This document shows positions 18,467 to 26,190 of a DNA stretch of 64,000 bases, in pieces. The position numbers and the translations under genes are program-made. Origin of the DNA: Cellulophaga sp. HaHaR_3_176 (GTDB taxonomy: Bacteria > Bacteroidota > Bacteroidia > Flavobacteriales > Flavobacteriaceae). The notes under the pieces were generated by a model. It saw only the letters and a list, made by a program, of their open reading frames with translations, searched no databases and had not been told where the DNA came from. Positions within the stretch are counted from its first letter, which is position 1. Each line of letters begins with the position of its first letter. The DNA lies in NCBI RefSeq assembly GCF_019021925.1, contig NZ_CP058990.1:3188001-3252000 (forward strand), given 5' to 3'.

Positions 18467-19444
18467 TTAAAAGTCTAAGTTTTCACCCAGGTTATTCAGG
18501 AAATCTGAAATTCCTTTTTGTAGTGAAATCGGCAGATTTGAAATTCTTTTTTGTTCTGGTAATTTTTCAAGATCAGTTATAGGCGTTAATGTCAAATACA
18601 TATTATTATTAGCACGTTGCCAGTGACCAAAAATATAATCTACATGAGGTTCAATTACTATCTTATCCTTAAATTTAACAAGACCTGAAAACATAGGACT
18701 ATCTGGGTGGTTTTGTTTGTCGTTGATAGTTAATTTTAATTTAATTGTATTTTTTACGTTGTTTGAAATACTGCTTTTTTCTACGAAATCAATTTCATCT
18801 TTAAAATCTAAGAGCTTTTCTAAATACTCATAGTTTATTATATAATTATTCCTGGAATCTTTTTCAAGAATCAAAAGACCTTGATTTTCGATATTTTTTA
18901 ATGCATGAATTAATTTAATAAATTGAGACTGCCCTAATATTTTACCATAATGCGTTTTTACCTGATTAAAATTCATTTTTAAACAGGAACTTAATACCCC
19001 TTTTTCAAAGTTGGAAAGGTTTTGCCAGTTTTTGCTTGCAATAGCATCGTTTGAATTTAAAGTTAACTCTTCAATACGTTTTTGTTTCTCTATTTCTGAC
19101 GCCGTTTCTTCTTCTAATTTACAGTAATCACATTTTTGATATGAGTAAGATCTACTTTTATATAGTATTAAATCTTTAAAAACCGTTTGACTCTTTACTA
19201 CATGTTTTTCATAAGTGTTGCAATTTTCACAAAAAAAATAAAACGAAAGTGAGCTGTAACTAATGATAATATGTGATAGTTGGGATTGAGATATGCTGAA
19301 CTTTTTATTTAATTCTCCTGGCTTATTTACAAGTTTAAGGTCGTTAAATTGCCAATACAATTCAATAATTTGCTCATGCTCCTTTGGGCAATTTTGAAAA
19401 ATTTTAAGTTGTATATTTTTTATCTTTTCGTAATTATGTTCCAT
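18467..19444 (-). CDS. Unknown protein with two CxxC pairs
   Basis: I do not recognise this 325-residue protein. It has two CxxC pairs, CENC (near 70) and CDYC (near 102), that could bind one zinc ion, then a charged helix (EEETASEIEKQKRIEEL) and a C-terminal half without known motifs. It follows the RHH gene by 12 bp and should be on the same transcript as parA. A role in partition, replication control or mobilization of the element is inferred only from position. Confidence 0.65.
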   Translation of the reverse strand: MEHNYEKIKNIQLKIFQNCPKEHEQIIELYWQFNDLKLVNKPGELNKKFSISQSQLSHIIISYSSLSFYFFCENCNTYEKHVVKSQTVFKDLILYKSRSYSYQKCDYCKLEEETASEIEKQKRIEELTLNSNDAIASKNWQNLSNFEKGVLSSCLKMNFNQVKTHYGKILGQSQFIKLIHALKNIENQGLLILEKDSRNNYIINYEYLEKLLDFKDEIDFVEKSSISNNVKNTIKLKLTINDKQNHPDSPMFSGLVKFKDKIVIEPHVDYIFGHWQRANNNMYLTLTPITDLEKLPEQKRISNLPISLQKGISDFLNNLGENLDF

Positions 19445-19456
19445 TTTTAAACTGTA

Positions 19457-19681
19457 TTATTTTAAGGCATTGTTGATCGCATTATTTACAAGCTGCTTCA
19501 TACTTGTATCTTCTTGTATTGCTTTTAGCTTCAGCTTTTTAAGTAGTTCTTTCTCTATATAAAATGAAAATTGTACTTCGCCAACCCTCTTTGAAATTAC
19601 TGGAACAATTTTTTGAATTGTTTTCTTTTTGCCACTAGATTTAGCTTTACTAATAAGCTCATTAATATTTTGTTTTTCCAT
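19457..19681 (-). CDS. Small ribbon-helix-helix-like DNA-binding protein
   Basis: This 74-residue protein has a lysine-rich N-terminus and a C-terminal segment VQFSFYIEKELLKKLKLKAI followed by a second helix (SMKQLVNNAINNALK). That is a beta-strand and two helices, as in RHH repressors. It sits 50 bp downstream of parA, where small RHH proteins often act as the centromere-binding partner (ParG/Omega type). I infer that role here. Confidence 0.65.
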   Translation of the reverse strand: MEKQNINELISKAKSSGKKKTIQKIVPVISKRVGEVQFSFYIEKELLKKLKLKAIQEDTSMKQLVNNAINNALK

Positions 19682-19731
19682 GATGATAGAATTGTAGTTT
19701 TATATAATACTAGAGATGTAGAAATCTATAT

Positions 19732-20322
19732 TTATATAAGTTCGGTTAGTATTTCCTTGGTAAGATTGTCTATTTGTTTTTGTGCGTTTTTATCATTTTT
19801 CACTCCTTTTACTAAAACAGATCTAGTAAAAGATACTAAATCGCTAATATGCGTATTTGCAACTTTCACATGATATTCTGCCAATCCAATTAAGATTTCG
19901 AGAGTTAGTGTGGTACTTGCTTTAATCATGTTGAAAACAACTAAGGTTTGTAATGTTTTTTGTTGTTCTTCAATAAGTTCCAAGGTGCTCTTTATAGCTA
20001 AAAGATCTAGAACGCCTGCTTTAGTTGGTACAATAATTAAATCTGCCAGTTCAATTAAACATGGTAAATGACTAGATAAGTAAGGAGGAGTATCTATAAA
20101 AATAAAGTCATAGTCTAGTTGCTCAATTTCATTTATTTCTCCTTTGAAAGAAATTATTTCAAAATCTGTTACCATGTCAGATAGCTGACTAAGACTACCC
20201 TGAAAATCAAAATCTAGAACGGCTACTTTAGCATTTTTAGAAACGTTTTGGGCTAGATTAAAGGTAAGTGTGCTTTTACCTACTCCTCCCTTTTGATGTG
20301 TTATGAGTATGATTTTGGTCAT
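19732..20322 (-). CDS. parA: ParA-family partition ATPase
   Basis: This 196-residue protein is a short ParA/MinD-type ATPase. The deviant Walker A motif KGGVGKST is at residues 11-18 (HQKGGVGKST), with the switch motif DFDFQGS near 38-44 and Walker B YDFIFIDTPP near 70-79. It should stabilise the element when it is circular. Its start codon lies 47 bp inside the relaxase gene, so the two are translationally coupled. Confidence 0.9.
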   Translation of the reverse strand: MTKIILITHQKGGVGKSTLTFNLAQNVSKNAKVAVLDFDFQGSLSQLSDMVTDFEIISFKGEINEIEQLDYDFIFIDTPPYLSSHLPCLIELADLIIVPTKAGVLDLLAIKSTLELIEEQQKTLQTLVVFNMIKASTTLTLEILIGLAEYHVKVANTHISDLVSFTRSVLVKGVKNDKNAQKQIDNLTKEILTELI

Positions 20323-21196
20323 ATTTTATAGTGTTTTTAATAAGTTTTTCTTTTGTTTCTATTTCATTTAATAGTGATGCTTTCTCTATAGGAGAGCCTT
20401 TTTTTAAAATGTATTGATTGATAAATTTTTCTCGCTCAGGTCGTTTATATTGGAAAAAATTATCAAAACTTTCTTCATTCATATTGATCCAGTTCATTCT
20501 ATCAAAACCAACATGATAGGTATTACCTCCAATGCTTCTTGTTGTTGAACGTTCTTTAGTTGTAGGTGTTAATTTTAAACGTTGCGTCTTATCTTTTCTA
20601 CTAACTATTAAATGGACATGCGAATTTATTCCAGGCTTAAAATCTCCAGCTTTATAAGTTTTATTTAAAACCTCTTCATCTGTTCCTTTAAATTTTCTAA
20701 AATGTTCAATCTTCCCAAAATAAACTAGATCATTACCTGTTTTAAGCCCTTTGTCTGCTCTATTAAAGTTCTTTGCATAGTTGCTCATAATTTCCTTCGT
20801 ATATTCCTTGATTTTATCGTTAAAACTGATGTATTCATTATCATTTAACGCCCATACATTTTCAATATCTACTTTATTTGTAATTGTTGATAGTATATGT
20901 TTTAGTTCTTGAGGACTAAAATTTATGGTGGGAGCAAAGTATTTCGCATCTTTTTTACCTAATCGTTTAATATTATTATCGATAGTTGAAATGACTTCGT
21001 TCGTACTAATATTATTTTCAGAATGGGTAAAAAAGAATTGTTTTCTTTTTTCAAGGGCTATTTTTTCTAGACTACTTATTACTTTCTGTTGCAAAAGATC
21101 TAATTCATTATTCTCTTTTTCTAGATACAATGCTAAATCAACACAACTAGATGTATTTGTAGCGCCCAACGTACTATGTGGTTTACTGATAGGCAT
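20276..21196 (-). CDS. Bacteroidota mobilization relaxase (MobB/DUF5712-like)
   Basis: This 306-residue protein contains the HxH motif SHVHLIVSRKD (near 192-202) typical of the metal site of relaxases, followed by KLTPTTKERSTTRSIGG. It resembles the DUF5712/MobB mobilization proteins of Bacteroidota elements. It would nick the element at oriT and lead the strand into a helper conjugation system. The gene starts within the stop codon of the MobA-like gene upstream (TAATG overlap) and overlaps parA downstream. Confidence 0.75.
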   Translation of the reverse strand: MPISKPHSTLGATNTSSCVDLALYLEKENNELDLLQQKVISSLEKIALEKRKQFFFTHSENNISTNEVISTIDNNIKRLGKKDAKYFAPTINFSPQELKHILSTITNKVDIENVWALNDNEYISFNDKIKEYTKEIMSNYAKNFNRADKGLKTGNDLVYFGKIEHFRKFKGTDEEVLNKTYKAGDFKPGINSHVHLIVSRKDKTQRLKLTPTTKERSTTRSIGGNTYHVGFDRMNWINMNEESFDNFFQYKRPEREKFINQYILKKGSPIEKASLLNEIETKEKLIKNTIKYDQNHTHNTSKGRSR

Positions 21197-21681
21197 TATT
21201 CAAAAATAGATTTAAGAGTTTCTTTAATTCCAGATTTGTTTTTAATGTCTATTAATTTAGCTAGTTCGATAAAAGCTTTCTGTTGCCGTTCTAACTTTTT
21301 TTCAAGTTTATCTAATTCAGACGTAATCAATTTTGTTCTATGATTATCATAATCATTTAGCTTAACTACAACATCCTTTATCCATGTTGACAGCTCTGAA
21401 ATTTGTTTTTTTTGTTCATTAGAGTATTGAAAAGATTCGCTACGTAAAGGTTTTAAAATATCTCGTTCTTGTACTTTTAAAAAAGATACAATTCGCTTAT
21501 CTAAGGCCTTTACCATTGTTGCAGGATTTTCATTAATTGCTTCTACTGGATTAATGCCTGTTCGTTTAAAATACAAAATCATAGATTGAACTAAATCTCC
21601 ATATGGAACACCAAATACATTTGATATTTTAACTAGTTCTTTATGGTGAAATTCTTTAATCAAAATGCTTTTTTTCTTCAT
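21196..21681 (-). CDS. BfmA/BtgA-like mobilization accessory protein (MobA)
   Basis: This 161-residue basic protein resembles the BfmA/BtgA family that helps relaxases find oriT. An N-terminal DNA-binding part (KEFHHKELVKISNVFGVPYG) is followed by a long coiled-coil-like C-terminus (about 85-150). It is the first gene of the mobilization block and lies about 120 bp from the candidate oriT. The next gene, the relaxase, overlaps its stop codon. Confidence 0.75.
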   Translation of the reverse strand: MKKKSILIKEFHHKELVKISNVFGVPYGDLVQSMILYFKRTGINPVEAINENPATMVKALDKRIVSFLKVQERDILKPLRSESFQYSNEQKKQISELSTWIKDVVVKLNDYDNHRTKLITSELDKLEKKLERQQKAFIELAKLIDIKNKSGIKETLKSIFE

Positions 21682-21800
21682 TTTATACTTTTTATTACTG
21701 AAAATCAGTTAGTTAGTTATATTTTTATAATTATGTTATAACTTGTTATATTATTATTGTTCAATATAAACGACTTAAAATCAACGTTTTAAACCCCGTA

Positions 21801-21851
21801 GGGCAAGTTGAAAATAGGGGTGTAGAGTAACGAAACCCCTGTTCAACTTGC
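21801..21851. other. Candidate oriT
   Basis: A nested palindrome lies in the 251-bp gap upstream of mobA: outer arms GCAAGTTGAA (21803-21812) and TTCAACTTGC (21842-21851), inner arms AGGGGT (21816-21821) and ACCCCT (21835-21840), with a 13-nt loop. The GC-rich arms stand out from an otherwise very AT-rich stretch. Inverted repeats directly upstream of mob genes are the normal setting for an origin of transfer. Confidence 0.6.
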
Positions 21852-21932
21852 TTAATTTCTTAACACATACTAGCGTTCAAAGTTTAATTATGGAAAACTT
21901 GTTTTATTACAGGGTTTAAATACTCTAAAATG

Positions 21933-22784
21933 TTACTTGGGTTTCATTAAATAATCATTCAAATCATCGTAACTTTTATAATGAATTCTATTGTCTATAA
22001 CTTTGTTTTGATAGTTTTCTATTAAAAGATTAGTTGCAATATCTCCAGCTTCATCATTGTCAAAAAAAGTTTTTATTATGGAATAATCATGCAACAAACT
22101 AATCGCTTTTTTGGCTAAAGAAGTAGAGTTGAGAATGATAAAACTTTCTTGAGGTATTTGTTTTTTCAAGGTCAAATAGGATAGGTAATCAGACCAGGAT
22201 TCAAATAATGAAACAACATTAGAGTTATTATTTATCGTCGTTATTTCTTTTTTTCCTAAACATATTTTTCGGTAATGCCTGGTATAAATATTTACAATTT
22301 CTATTCCTCCAACATCATTCATAAATCCTATTCCATACAGTTCTTTTCCATTTGAAAAGGAATAGTAAACTTGAAAACAGAATCGTTTTGCAAATTGTAA
22401 GTCGATTTTTCTATTAATTAGATAATCGAGTAATCTCTGATTTGTTAATTCTGTAATTTTTTTAATTGAATAAGTTGGCTTTTTGCTTACTGGTCTATAT
22501 TTAGGTTGCTGGTGAAAAGAAAAAGAATCTTTCGATAAAATAGATAGGGCTTCTGCTATCGAACAATTATTATAGATCATTACAAAATCTATGATTGTTC
22601 CACCTTTATGATCAATAAAATCAATCCAAACGTTTTTCAAATAATCTACCTTAAAAGAAGGTGTTTTTTCTCCTCTAAATGGAGAGTAAAACCAAACCTC
22701 ATTTGAAGTAGTTTTACCAGTCTTAAAACCTTGCTTTTTTAAGTATGAAACAAGATCTATTTGTTTTGCTTTATTACAATTCAT
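21933..22784 (-). CDS. Toprim-domain primase-like protein
   Basis: This 283-residue protein has an N-terminal part like the zinc-binding region of DnaG (FYSPFRGEKTPSFKVD, DFIDHKGGTIIDFV) but lacks the CHC2 cysteines, so it probably does not bind zinc there. A C-terminal Toprim domain follows (LFESWSDYLSY for the Glu, FFDNDEAG near 230 for the DxD). It lies upstream of oriT and next to the primase-helicase gene and is expected to prime replication of the excised element. Confidence 0.82.
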   Translation of the reverse strand: MNCNKAKQIDLVSYLKKQGFKTGKTTSNEVWFYSPFRGEKTPSFKVDYLKNVWIDFIDHKGGTIIDFVMIYNNCSIAEALSILSKDSFSFHQQPKYRPVSKKPTYSIKKITELTNQRLLDYLINRKIDLQFAKRFCFQVYYSFSNGKELYGIGFMNDVGGIEIVNIYTRHYRKICLGKKEITTINNNSNVVSLFESWSDYLSYLTLKKQIPQESFIILNSTSLAKKAISLLHDYSIIKTFFDNDEAGDIATNLLIENYQNKVIDNRIHYKSYDDLNDYLMKPK

Positions 22785-22823
22785 AAGTTAGTATTTAGTG
22801 CAGTTTAAAAATGTCTGAAAGTT

Positions 22824-23028
22824 GATGATCTGATGACAAATCACATATTAGCCCTTTATTCATAGTACTTAAGCTCGTCATCAACTTGTCATCAGATCAT
22901 CAACATTTTTTATTTTCTGTCATCAACTTTTTTTTTGATGACGCTTTGATGACCCTTTTGATGACGGCATAAACCCTTACTATTACTGAGTTTAGAGTAT
23001 ATAAAGACTACTCCGTCATCAGATCATC
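22824..23028. repeat. Iteron-like cluster of TGATGAC/GTCATCA repeats
   Basis: Eight copies of TGATGAC or its complement occur at 22831, 22877, 22888, 22919, 22936, 22947, 22959 and 23015. Three of them belong to a longer 14-bp repeat, GATGATCTGATGAC, found at 22824-22837 and inverted at 22888-22901 and 23015-23028. Adjacent copies are 11-12 bp apart, about one helical turn, in the cluster 22936-22965. The last copy lies in the 3' end of the helicase gene. This suits a replication origin or a binding site of the element's replication proteins. Confidence 0.6.
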
Positions 23029-24219
23029 AAAGTTTTTACTCAAAAAACTTTTTTTTATGGTAAAATACCGTCCTTTAGTTTCCAGAAGTATGATTTCTCC
23101 ATCACTAAGGATCACAAACTTTTGATAATTAAAAGAGTTGTTTTTTTGTTCAATTTTCCAGTCTTTTTTTAATAATAAACGAAGCTGTGTTAAATCCGTT
23201 TTTATTCTAGTTTTGCTAAGTGCATTTAGTAAATCCATCAAACAAAAATTCACTTCATCTAACTCAAATTTTTCCATAACACTTAAAAGAAGATGTGCTA
23301 TTTCTTTTTCAACCCTATTTCTATTATTGTTTACTAATTTTTTAAGGGCAGGAGTGTAAATTTGTTGAGAAGTAAACCACATTCTAGTTTTTCTTTCACT
23401 AGCAAATTTTCTATTTTTTACATAGTGGAGAAAAGCCGGGATTTCATCAATCAGCTTATTTAGAAAATTCACATCTTCATAGGTAAGTTTTGGAACTTTT
23501 ATAACCCAAAACCTAATTTCATCAGAATCTATTTTTATAAAAGAATCTTCTTTATTGCTACACATAATAAACTTACCAAAGAAGTCCACTTCAAAACGTT
23601 CTTTACCCTTGGCTTCAATTTTATTTTTATTGGAAGTTGATAAGTATTTTATTTTTTCAGTTATTTCTTCTTTTTGAAGAAAAGCTTCATCTAAACCTAG
23701 TAACAATTTGTTCCCCCAATCCAAGTTGAAATTGCTATTTAAAGAATGACTATCTAAATAGCTCATATTATGTCCAAATACTTCTTTTAAATATTTCAAA
23801 AAAGAACTTTTACCTGTCGAACGTTCTTTGCTCACTAAACATAATACAGGTAATATTTGCGAAGGTTGCTCATATAGTAGTTTAAAATAATCCAATCCCA
23901 GTTCAAATTGCGAACCAAAAATATGTTTAAAAAACACTATTGTATTTTCAACTTGTCCTTTTTTTGGAGCATGATTTAAAGGGGAGTACGTATTGTAAAA
24001 CCCATGAATCTCTTTAGAAAAGTCAAAATGATTTGGAAAGCATATTTTTCCATGATACTTGGTAATTTGATCTAAGTACTTCCTTCCATAATCTTGTATA
24101 ATAGTAGAAACATCCCATTTAATTAATGACTCTGTAAATTGATTATTGATGGTTGGTACTTGAACAATTTTATAATAGGATGTACCTATCCTTAAATATG
24201 GCATGTCAGGCATATTCAA
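23008..24219 (-). CDS. Primase-helicase family ATPase (DUF5906-like)
   Basis: This 403-residue protein has a superfamily-3-like ATPase core: Walker A in SKERSTGKSS (near 130-139), Walker B LLLGLDEAF (near 173) and a sensor stretch FIMCSNKED (near 215). Its C-terminus (about 300-403) is probably a winged helix for DNA binding. Such proteins unwind the origin of Bacteroidota plasmids and mobilizable transposons. The iteron-like repeats lie at and just beyond its 3' end, and the Toprim primase gene follows. Confidence 0.82.
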   Translation of the reverse strand: MNMPDMPYLRIGTSYYKIVQVPTINNQFTESLIKWDVSTIIQDYGRKYLDQITKYHGKICFPNHFDFSKEIHGFYNTYSPLNHAPKKGQVENTIVFFKHIFGSQFELGLDYFKLLYEQPSQILPVLCLVSKERSTGKSSFLKYLKEVFGHNMSYLDSHSLNSNFNLDWGNKLLLGLDEAFLQKEEITEKIKYLSTSNKNKIEAKGKERFEVDFFGKFIMCSNKEDSFIKIDSDEIRFWVIKVPKLTYEDVNFLNKLIDEIPAFLHYVKNRKFASERKTRMWFTSQQIYTPALKKLVNNNRNRVEKEIAHLLLSVMEKFELDEVNFCLMDLLNALSKTRIKTDLTQLRLLLKKDWKIEQKNNSFNYQKFVILSDGEIILLETKGRYFTIKKSFLSKNFDDLMTE

Positions 24220-24231
24220 TGAAATTATCCG

Positions 24232-24317
24232 TATATTTGTCTTAGATAATACGGTAGTTAATACTGTTTTGAAGAAATTTAAAGCGTAACTAGTTTAAGA
24301 GCAGTTGCGCTTTTTTT
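24232..24317 (+). ncRNA. Candidate small RNA opposite the helicase leader
   Basis: On the + strand a perfect -7 element (TATATTTG, 24232-24239) is followed 42 bp later by a terminator: arms AAAGCGTAACT (24281-24291) and AGTTGCGCTTT (24303-24313) with one G-U pair, then seven T (24311-24317). No coding frame lies between. The predicted RNA of about 70 nt would be antisense to the leader of the primase-helicase mRNA, like the counter-transcripts that set plasmid copy number. No clear -33 element is seen. Confidence 0.4.
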
Positions 24318-24338
24318 ATTTATGAAGTAAAGAGAAGA

Positions 24339-24632
24339 TTAGTTCTTTTTATTTTTCAATAATTGAGCATTTATTTGTTGCTCAAGAAATTCGTCTGAAA
24401 CGTTTGGTTTTCCCAACAACCATTCATCAATCGCTTCTTTATTAAAAAACTTTTGCCTAATGTGTTCATTAGACCCAGTAGGTATTAAATTGAGCATTGA
24501 TAGCTTGTAAAGCTTACTTTTTGATAAGCCAGTGTAACTAGCTAAATCATCAATATTTAAAACCTTTTTATTGTAAGATAAAAGAGTTTTGATATCTAAT
24601 AGAATCTCAATCATATTGTTTTCCTTATCCAT
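24339..24632 (-). CDS. Helix-turn-helix protein, excisionase/MerR-like
   Basis: This 97-residue protein has a winged-helix DNA-binding domain (LNIDDLASYTGLSKSKLYKL, then FFNKEAIDEWLLGKPN) typical of excisionase-like proteins next to replication genes in Bacteroidota elements. I chose the ATG at 24632; an in-frame ATG at 24707 would add 25 hydrophobic residues that do not belong to the family. It may regulate the helicase gene downstream or act as the directionality factor for the integrase. Confidence 0.75.
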   Translation of the reverse strand: MDKENNMIEILLDIKTLLSYNKKVLNIDDLASYTGLSKSKLYKLSMLNLIPTGSNEHIRQKFFNKEAIDEWLLGKPNVSDEFLEQQINAQLLKNKKN

Positions 24633-24751
24633 AATTAATGTTTTTGAATTAAAAATAAGTGAATGGCCGTTCACATTGAACAGCAAACATATGACAGCAA
24701 ATGACACTAAATCAATATGTTAATATTGATTAATCTTAAATTAATATATTA

Positions 24752-25417
24752 TTAATGGGTAGAGAATATTTTTTTTATTAATTGTCTTCTTTCTTCTAGT
24801 TTCTTTTCATCCTTTTCATTAATCCATATAGAATAAAGTGTTTTGAAACTACCTTTTTTCATATTTTCATTAGCCATTAAAAAATGATTATCTAATTTAT
24901 TATACAATTCTTCTCTATCCATTTTCGTTATACCTGAATATGCAACATGATTAATGATGGTAAATAAAACTGAGTTATTAGCTCCTTTTTTACTTTTGTT
25001 GGGAGCTATAAAATTAATTTTTTCCGAAATTTCATATCCTTTAATTAAATTTTTAAAATTATTAGAGTCTTTTTCATGCATTCCTAATACTTCGAAATTC
25101 ATTTTTTTATTGTTAAATGACCTTAATTTACTGCCCAAAAAATTAGAACTACGAATTTTTAAATAATCATATTTAACTTGTAATAATTTTATACAACCAT
25201 AAGCTATGAGAGTATATAATGATGAATATAAAAGAATGTAGAAAGGTTCATGCTTACCGTATGAAATACCAAGTAGGATTCCATAAATAAATATAGATTT
25301 TGTTAAAAAAAATATCACCGTTTCTTCAGTAGCAAAAACTCTATCATTCATGTAACGATCTAATTTAGATTGCTCGTTACTTAGGAAGTGTGCAAATTCG
25401 TAAGTTCTTTTAGACAT
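24752..25417 (-). CDS. Unknown two-helix membrane protein at the attR end
   Basis: This 221-residue protein is not recognised. It has a short soluble N-terminus (MSKRTYEFAHFLSNEQSKLD), two membrane helices close together at about 33-75 (IYGILLGISYG, ILLYSSLYTLIAYGCIKLL) and a soluble C-terminus of about 140 residues rich in Lys and Glu. I prefer ATG 25417; an upstream in-frame ATG at 25480 is possible. The layout resembles two-TM effector proteins of the SLATT type, which is a weak guess. It is the first gene inside attR, a usual place for cargo. Confidence 0.6.
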   Translation of the reverse strand: MSKRTYEFAHFLSNEQSKLDRYMNDRVFATEETVIFFLTKSIFIYGILLGISYGKHEPFYILLYSSLYTLIAYGCIKLLQVKYDYLKIRSSNFLGSKLRSFNNKKMNFEVLGMHEKDSNNFKNLIKGYEISEKINFIAPNKSKKGANNSVLFTIINHVAYSGITKMDREELYNKLDNHFLMANENMKKGSFKTLYSIWINEKDEKKLEERRQLIKKIFSTH

Positions 25418-25506
25418 TTTATTTTTTTTATTTGAATTATTTAATAAATCTAAAATAAAAAAAGAACATGTGTTGTGCATATGTTGTACTCCGCAAAAAA
25501 CAAAAA

Positions 25507-25530
25507 AGCCTCTCGATTTCTCGAAAGGCT
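25507..25530 (-). terminator. Terminator of the intact tRNA gene, element copy
   Basis: This hairpin is identical over 24 nt to the one at 5398-5421 and is followed by six T on the minus strand. It begins 15 nt beyond the tRNA 3' end, inside the element. The element therefore restores both the tRNA 3' half and a terminator. The 14-nt spacer between tRNA and hairpin differs from that at attL. Confidence 0.75.
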
Positions 25531-25543
25531 TGTCTTTGTTGCT

Positions 25544-25591
25544 GTGGTCCCACCTGGGCTCGAACCAGGGACCACCTGATTATGAGTCAGG
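25544..25591 (-). repeat. attR: 48-bp tRNA 3' part completing the tRNA gene
   Basis: This segment is identical to 5437-5484. Identity stops exactly at the base of the anticodon stem: the next base is T here and C at attL. The stretch beyond (25592-25618) supplies the D-arm and 5' acceptor strand, so this copy is part of a functional tRNA gene made of a chromosomal 5' part and an element-borne 3' part. Confidence 0.92.
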
Positions 25592-25618
25592 TGCTCTAAC
25601 CAACTGAGCTATAGGACC
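25545..25618 (-). tRNA. tRNA with CAU anticodon, probably tRNA-Ile2
   Basis: The 74-nt minus-strand sequence folds into a full cloverleaf: acceptor GGTCCTA/TGGGACC, D-stem GCTC/GAGC, anticodon stem CCTGA/TCAGG with loop CTCATAA, T-stem CCTGG/CCAGG with loop TTCGAGC, and discriminator A. The anticodon CAU fits elongator Met or lysidine-modified Ile2. Pairs C4-G69 and C5-G68 in the acceptor stem are TilS recognition features in E. coli, so Ile2 is favoured. CCA is not encoded. The gene is the integration site of the element. Confidence 0.93.
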
Positions 25619-25633
25619 GGCAATTTGCGGATG

Positions 25634-25664
25634 CAATATTACTATTTATTTTTGTACGTTGCAA
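25634..25664 (-). promoter_or_regulatory. Promoter of the tRNA gene
   Basis: On the minus strand TTGCAA (25664-25659) and TAATATTG (25641-25634) are separated by 17 bp, close to the Bacteroidota housekeeping pattern TTG-N17-TAnnTTTG with one mismatch in the -7 element. It lies 16 bp upstream of the tRNA 5' end, outside the element, so it was not affected by integration. Confidence 0.5.
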
Positions 25665-25730
25665 GCATTCTTTTTCAGAAAAAATATTGCACATCTAAAA
25701 TCACCCTTTAAAACGCTGTAATACAATTTT

Positions 25731-26141
25731 TTACATCTCTTTTGAAACATCCTGACATAATTCAATCAATACTCCATTTGAGCTTTTAGGGTGCACAAAA
25801 GCTACTAATTTATTATCTGCTCCTTTTTTTGGCGTTTCATTCAAAATCGTAAAGCCTTCTTTTTTTAAACGTATTATTTCTGCAACAATATCATCTACCT
25901 CAAAAGCGATATGATGCACGCCTTCTCCTTTTTTTTCTAAAAATTGTGCTATTGGTCCCTCGTTATCAATTGCCTCTAAAAGTTCTATTTTATTAGGTCC
26001 TCTTTTAAAAAAAGATGTTTTAACATGCTCTGAAAGCACCTCTTCTTCTTTATAATGCGAAACTCCTAATAGCTTACTAAATAGCTTGTTTGATACATTT
26101 AAGTCTTTAACAGCGATGCCAATGTGTTCAATTTTCTTCAT
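25731..26141 (-). CDS. mce: Methylmalonyl-CoA epimerase
   Basis: This 136-residue glyoxalase-fold (VOC) protein has the metal-binding pattern of epimerases: His in EHIGIAV near the N-terminus, His in GVHHIAFEV near 90 and Glu in GVLIELCQ near 130. It interconverts (2R)- and (2S)-methylmalonyl-CoA in propionate/succinate metabolism. It diverges from rbfA by 61 bp, and the tRNA gene follows downstream. Length is normal. Confidence 0.9.
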   Translation of the reverse strand: MKKIEHIGIAVKDLNVSNKLFSKLLGVSHYKEEEVLSEHVKTSFFKRGPNKIELLEAIDNEGPIAQFLEKKGEGVHHIAFEVDDIVAEIIRLKKEGFTILNETPKKGADNKLVAFVHPKSSNGVLIELCQDVSKEM

Positions 26142-26190
26142 TTATAGCAGTATCTAATAGAATTGCACTAAAATACAGAATAAATCTGTG

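Larger units (their letters stand above)
5437..25591. mobile_element. Integrative mobilizable element in a tRNA(CAU) gene, carrying a defence block
   Basis: The element is bounded by identical 48-bp tRNA-derived repeats and is 20,107 bp long counting one repeat. It has a tyrosine integrase next to one end, relaxase and MobA genes, a candidate oriT, a ParA ATPase, a Toprim primase and a primase-helicase. No VirB/TraG conjugation genes are present, so it would need a helper to transfer. Its cargo is a HipBA-like pair, a type I restriction-modification system fused in one gene run with a pentapeptide membrane protein, a nuclease and RnlAB, and an unknown two-helix membrane protein at the far end. 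All genes except the integrase and HipBA read leftwards. Confidence 0.9.

Noticed and set aside
22824..23028. A CRISPR array
   Set aside because: The repeats are 7-14 bp, occur in both orientations and have irregular short spacing. No cas genes are present.
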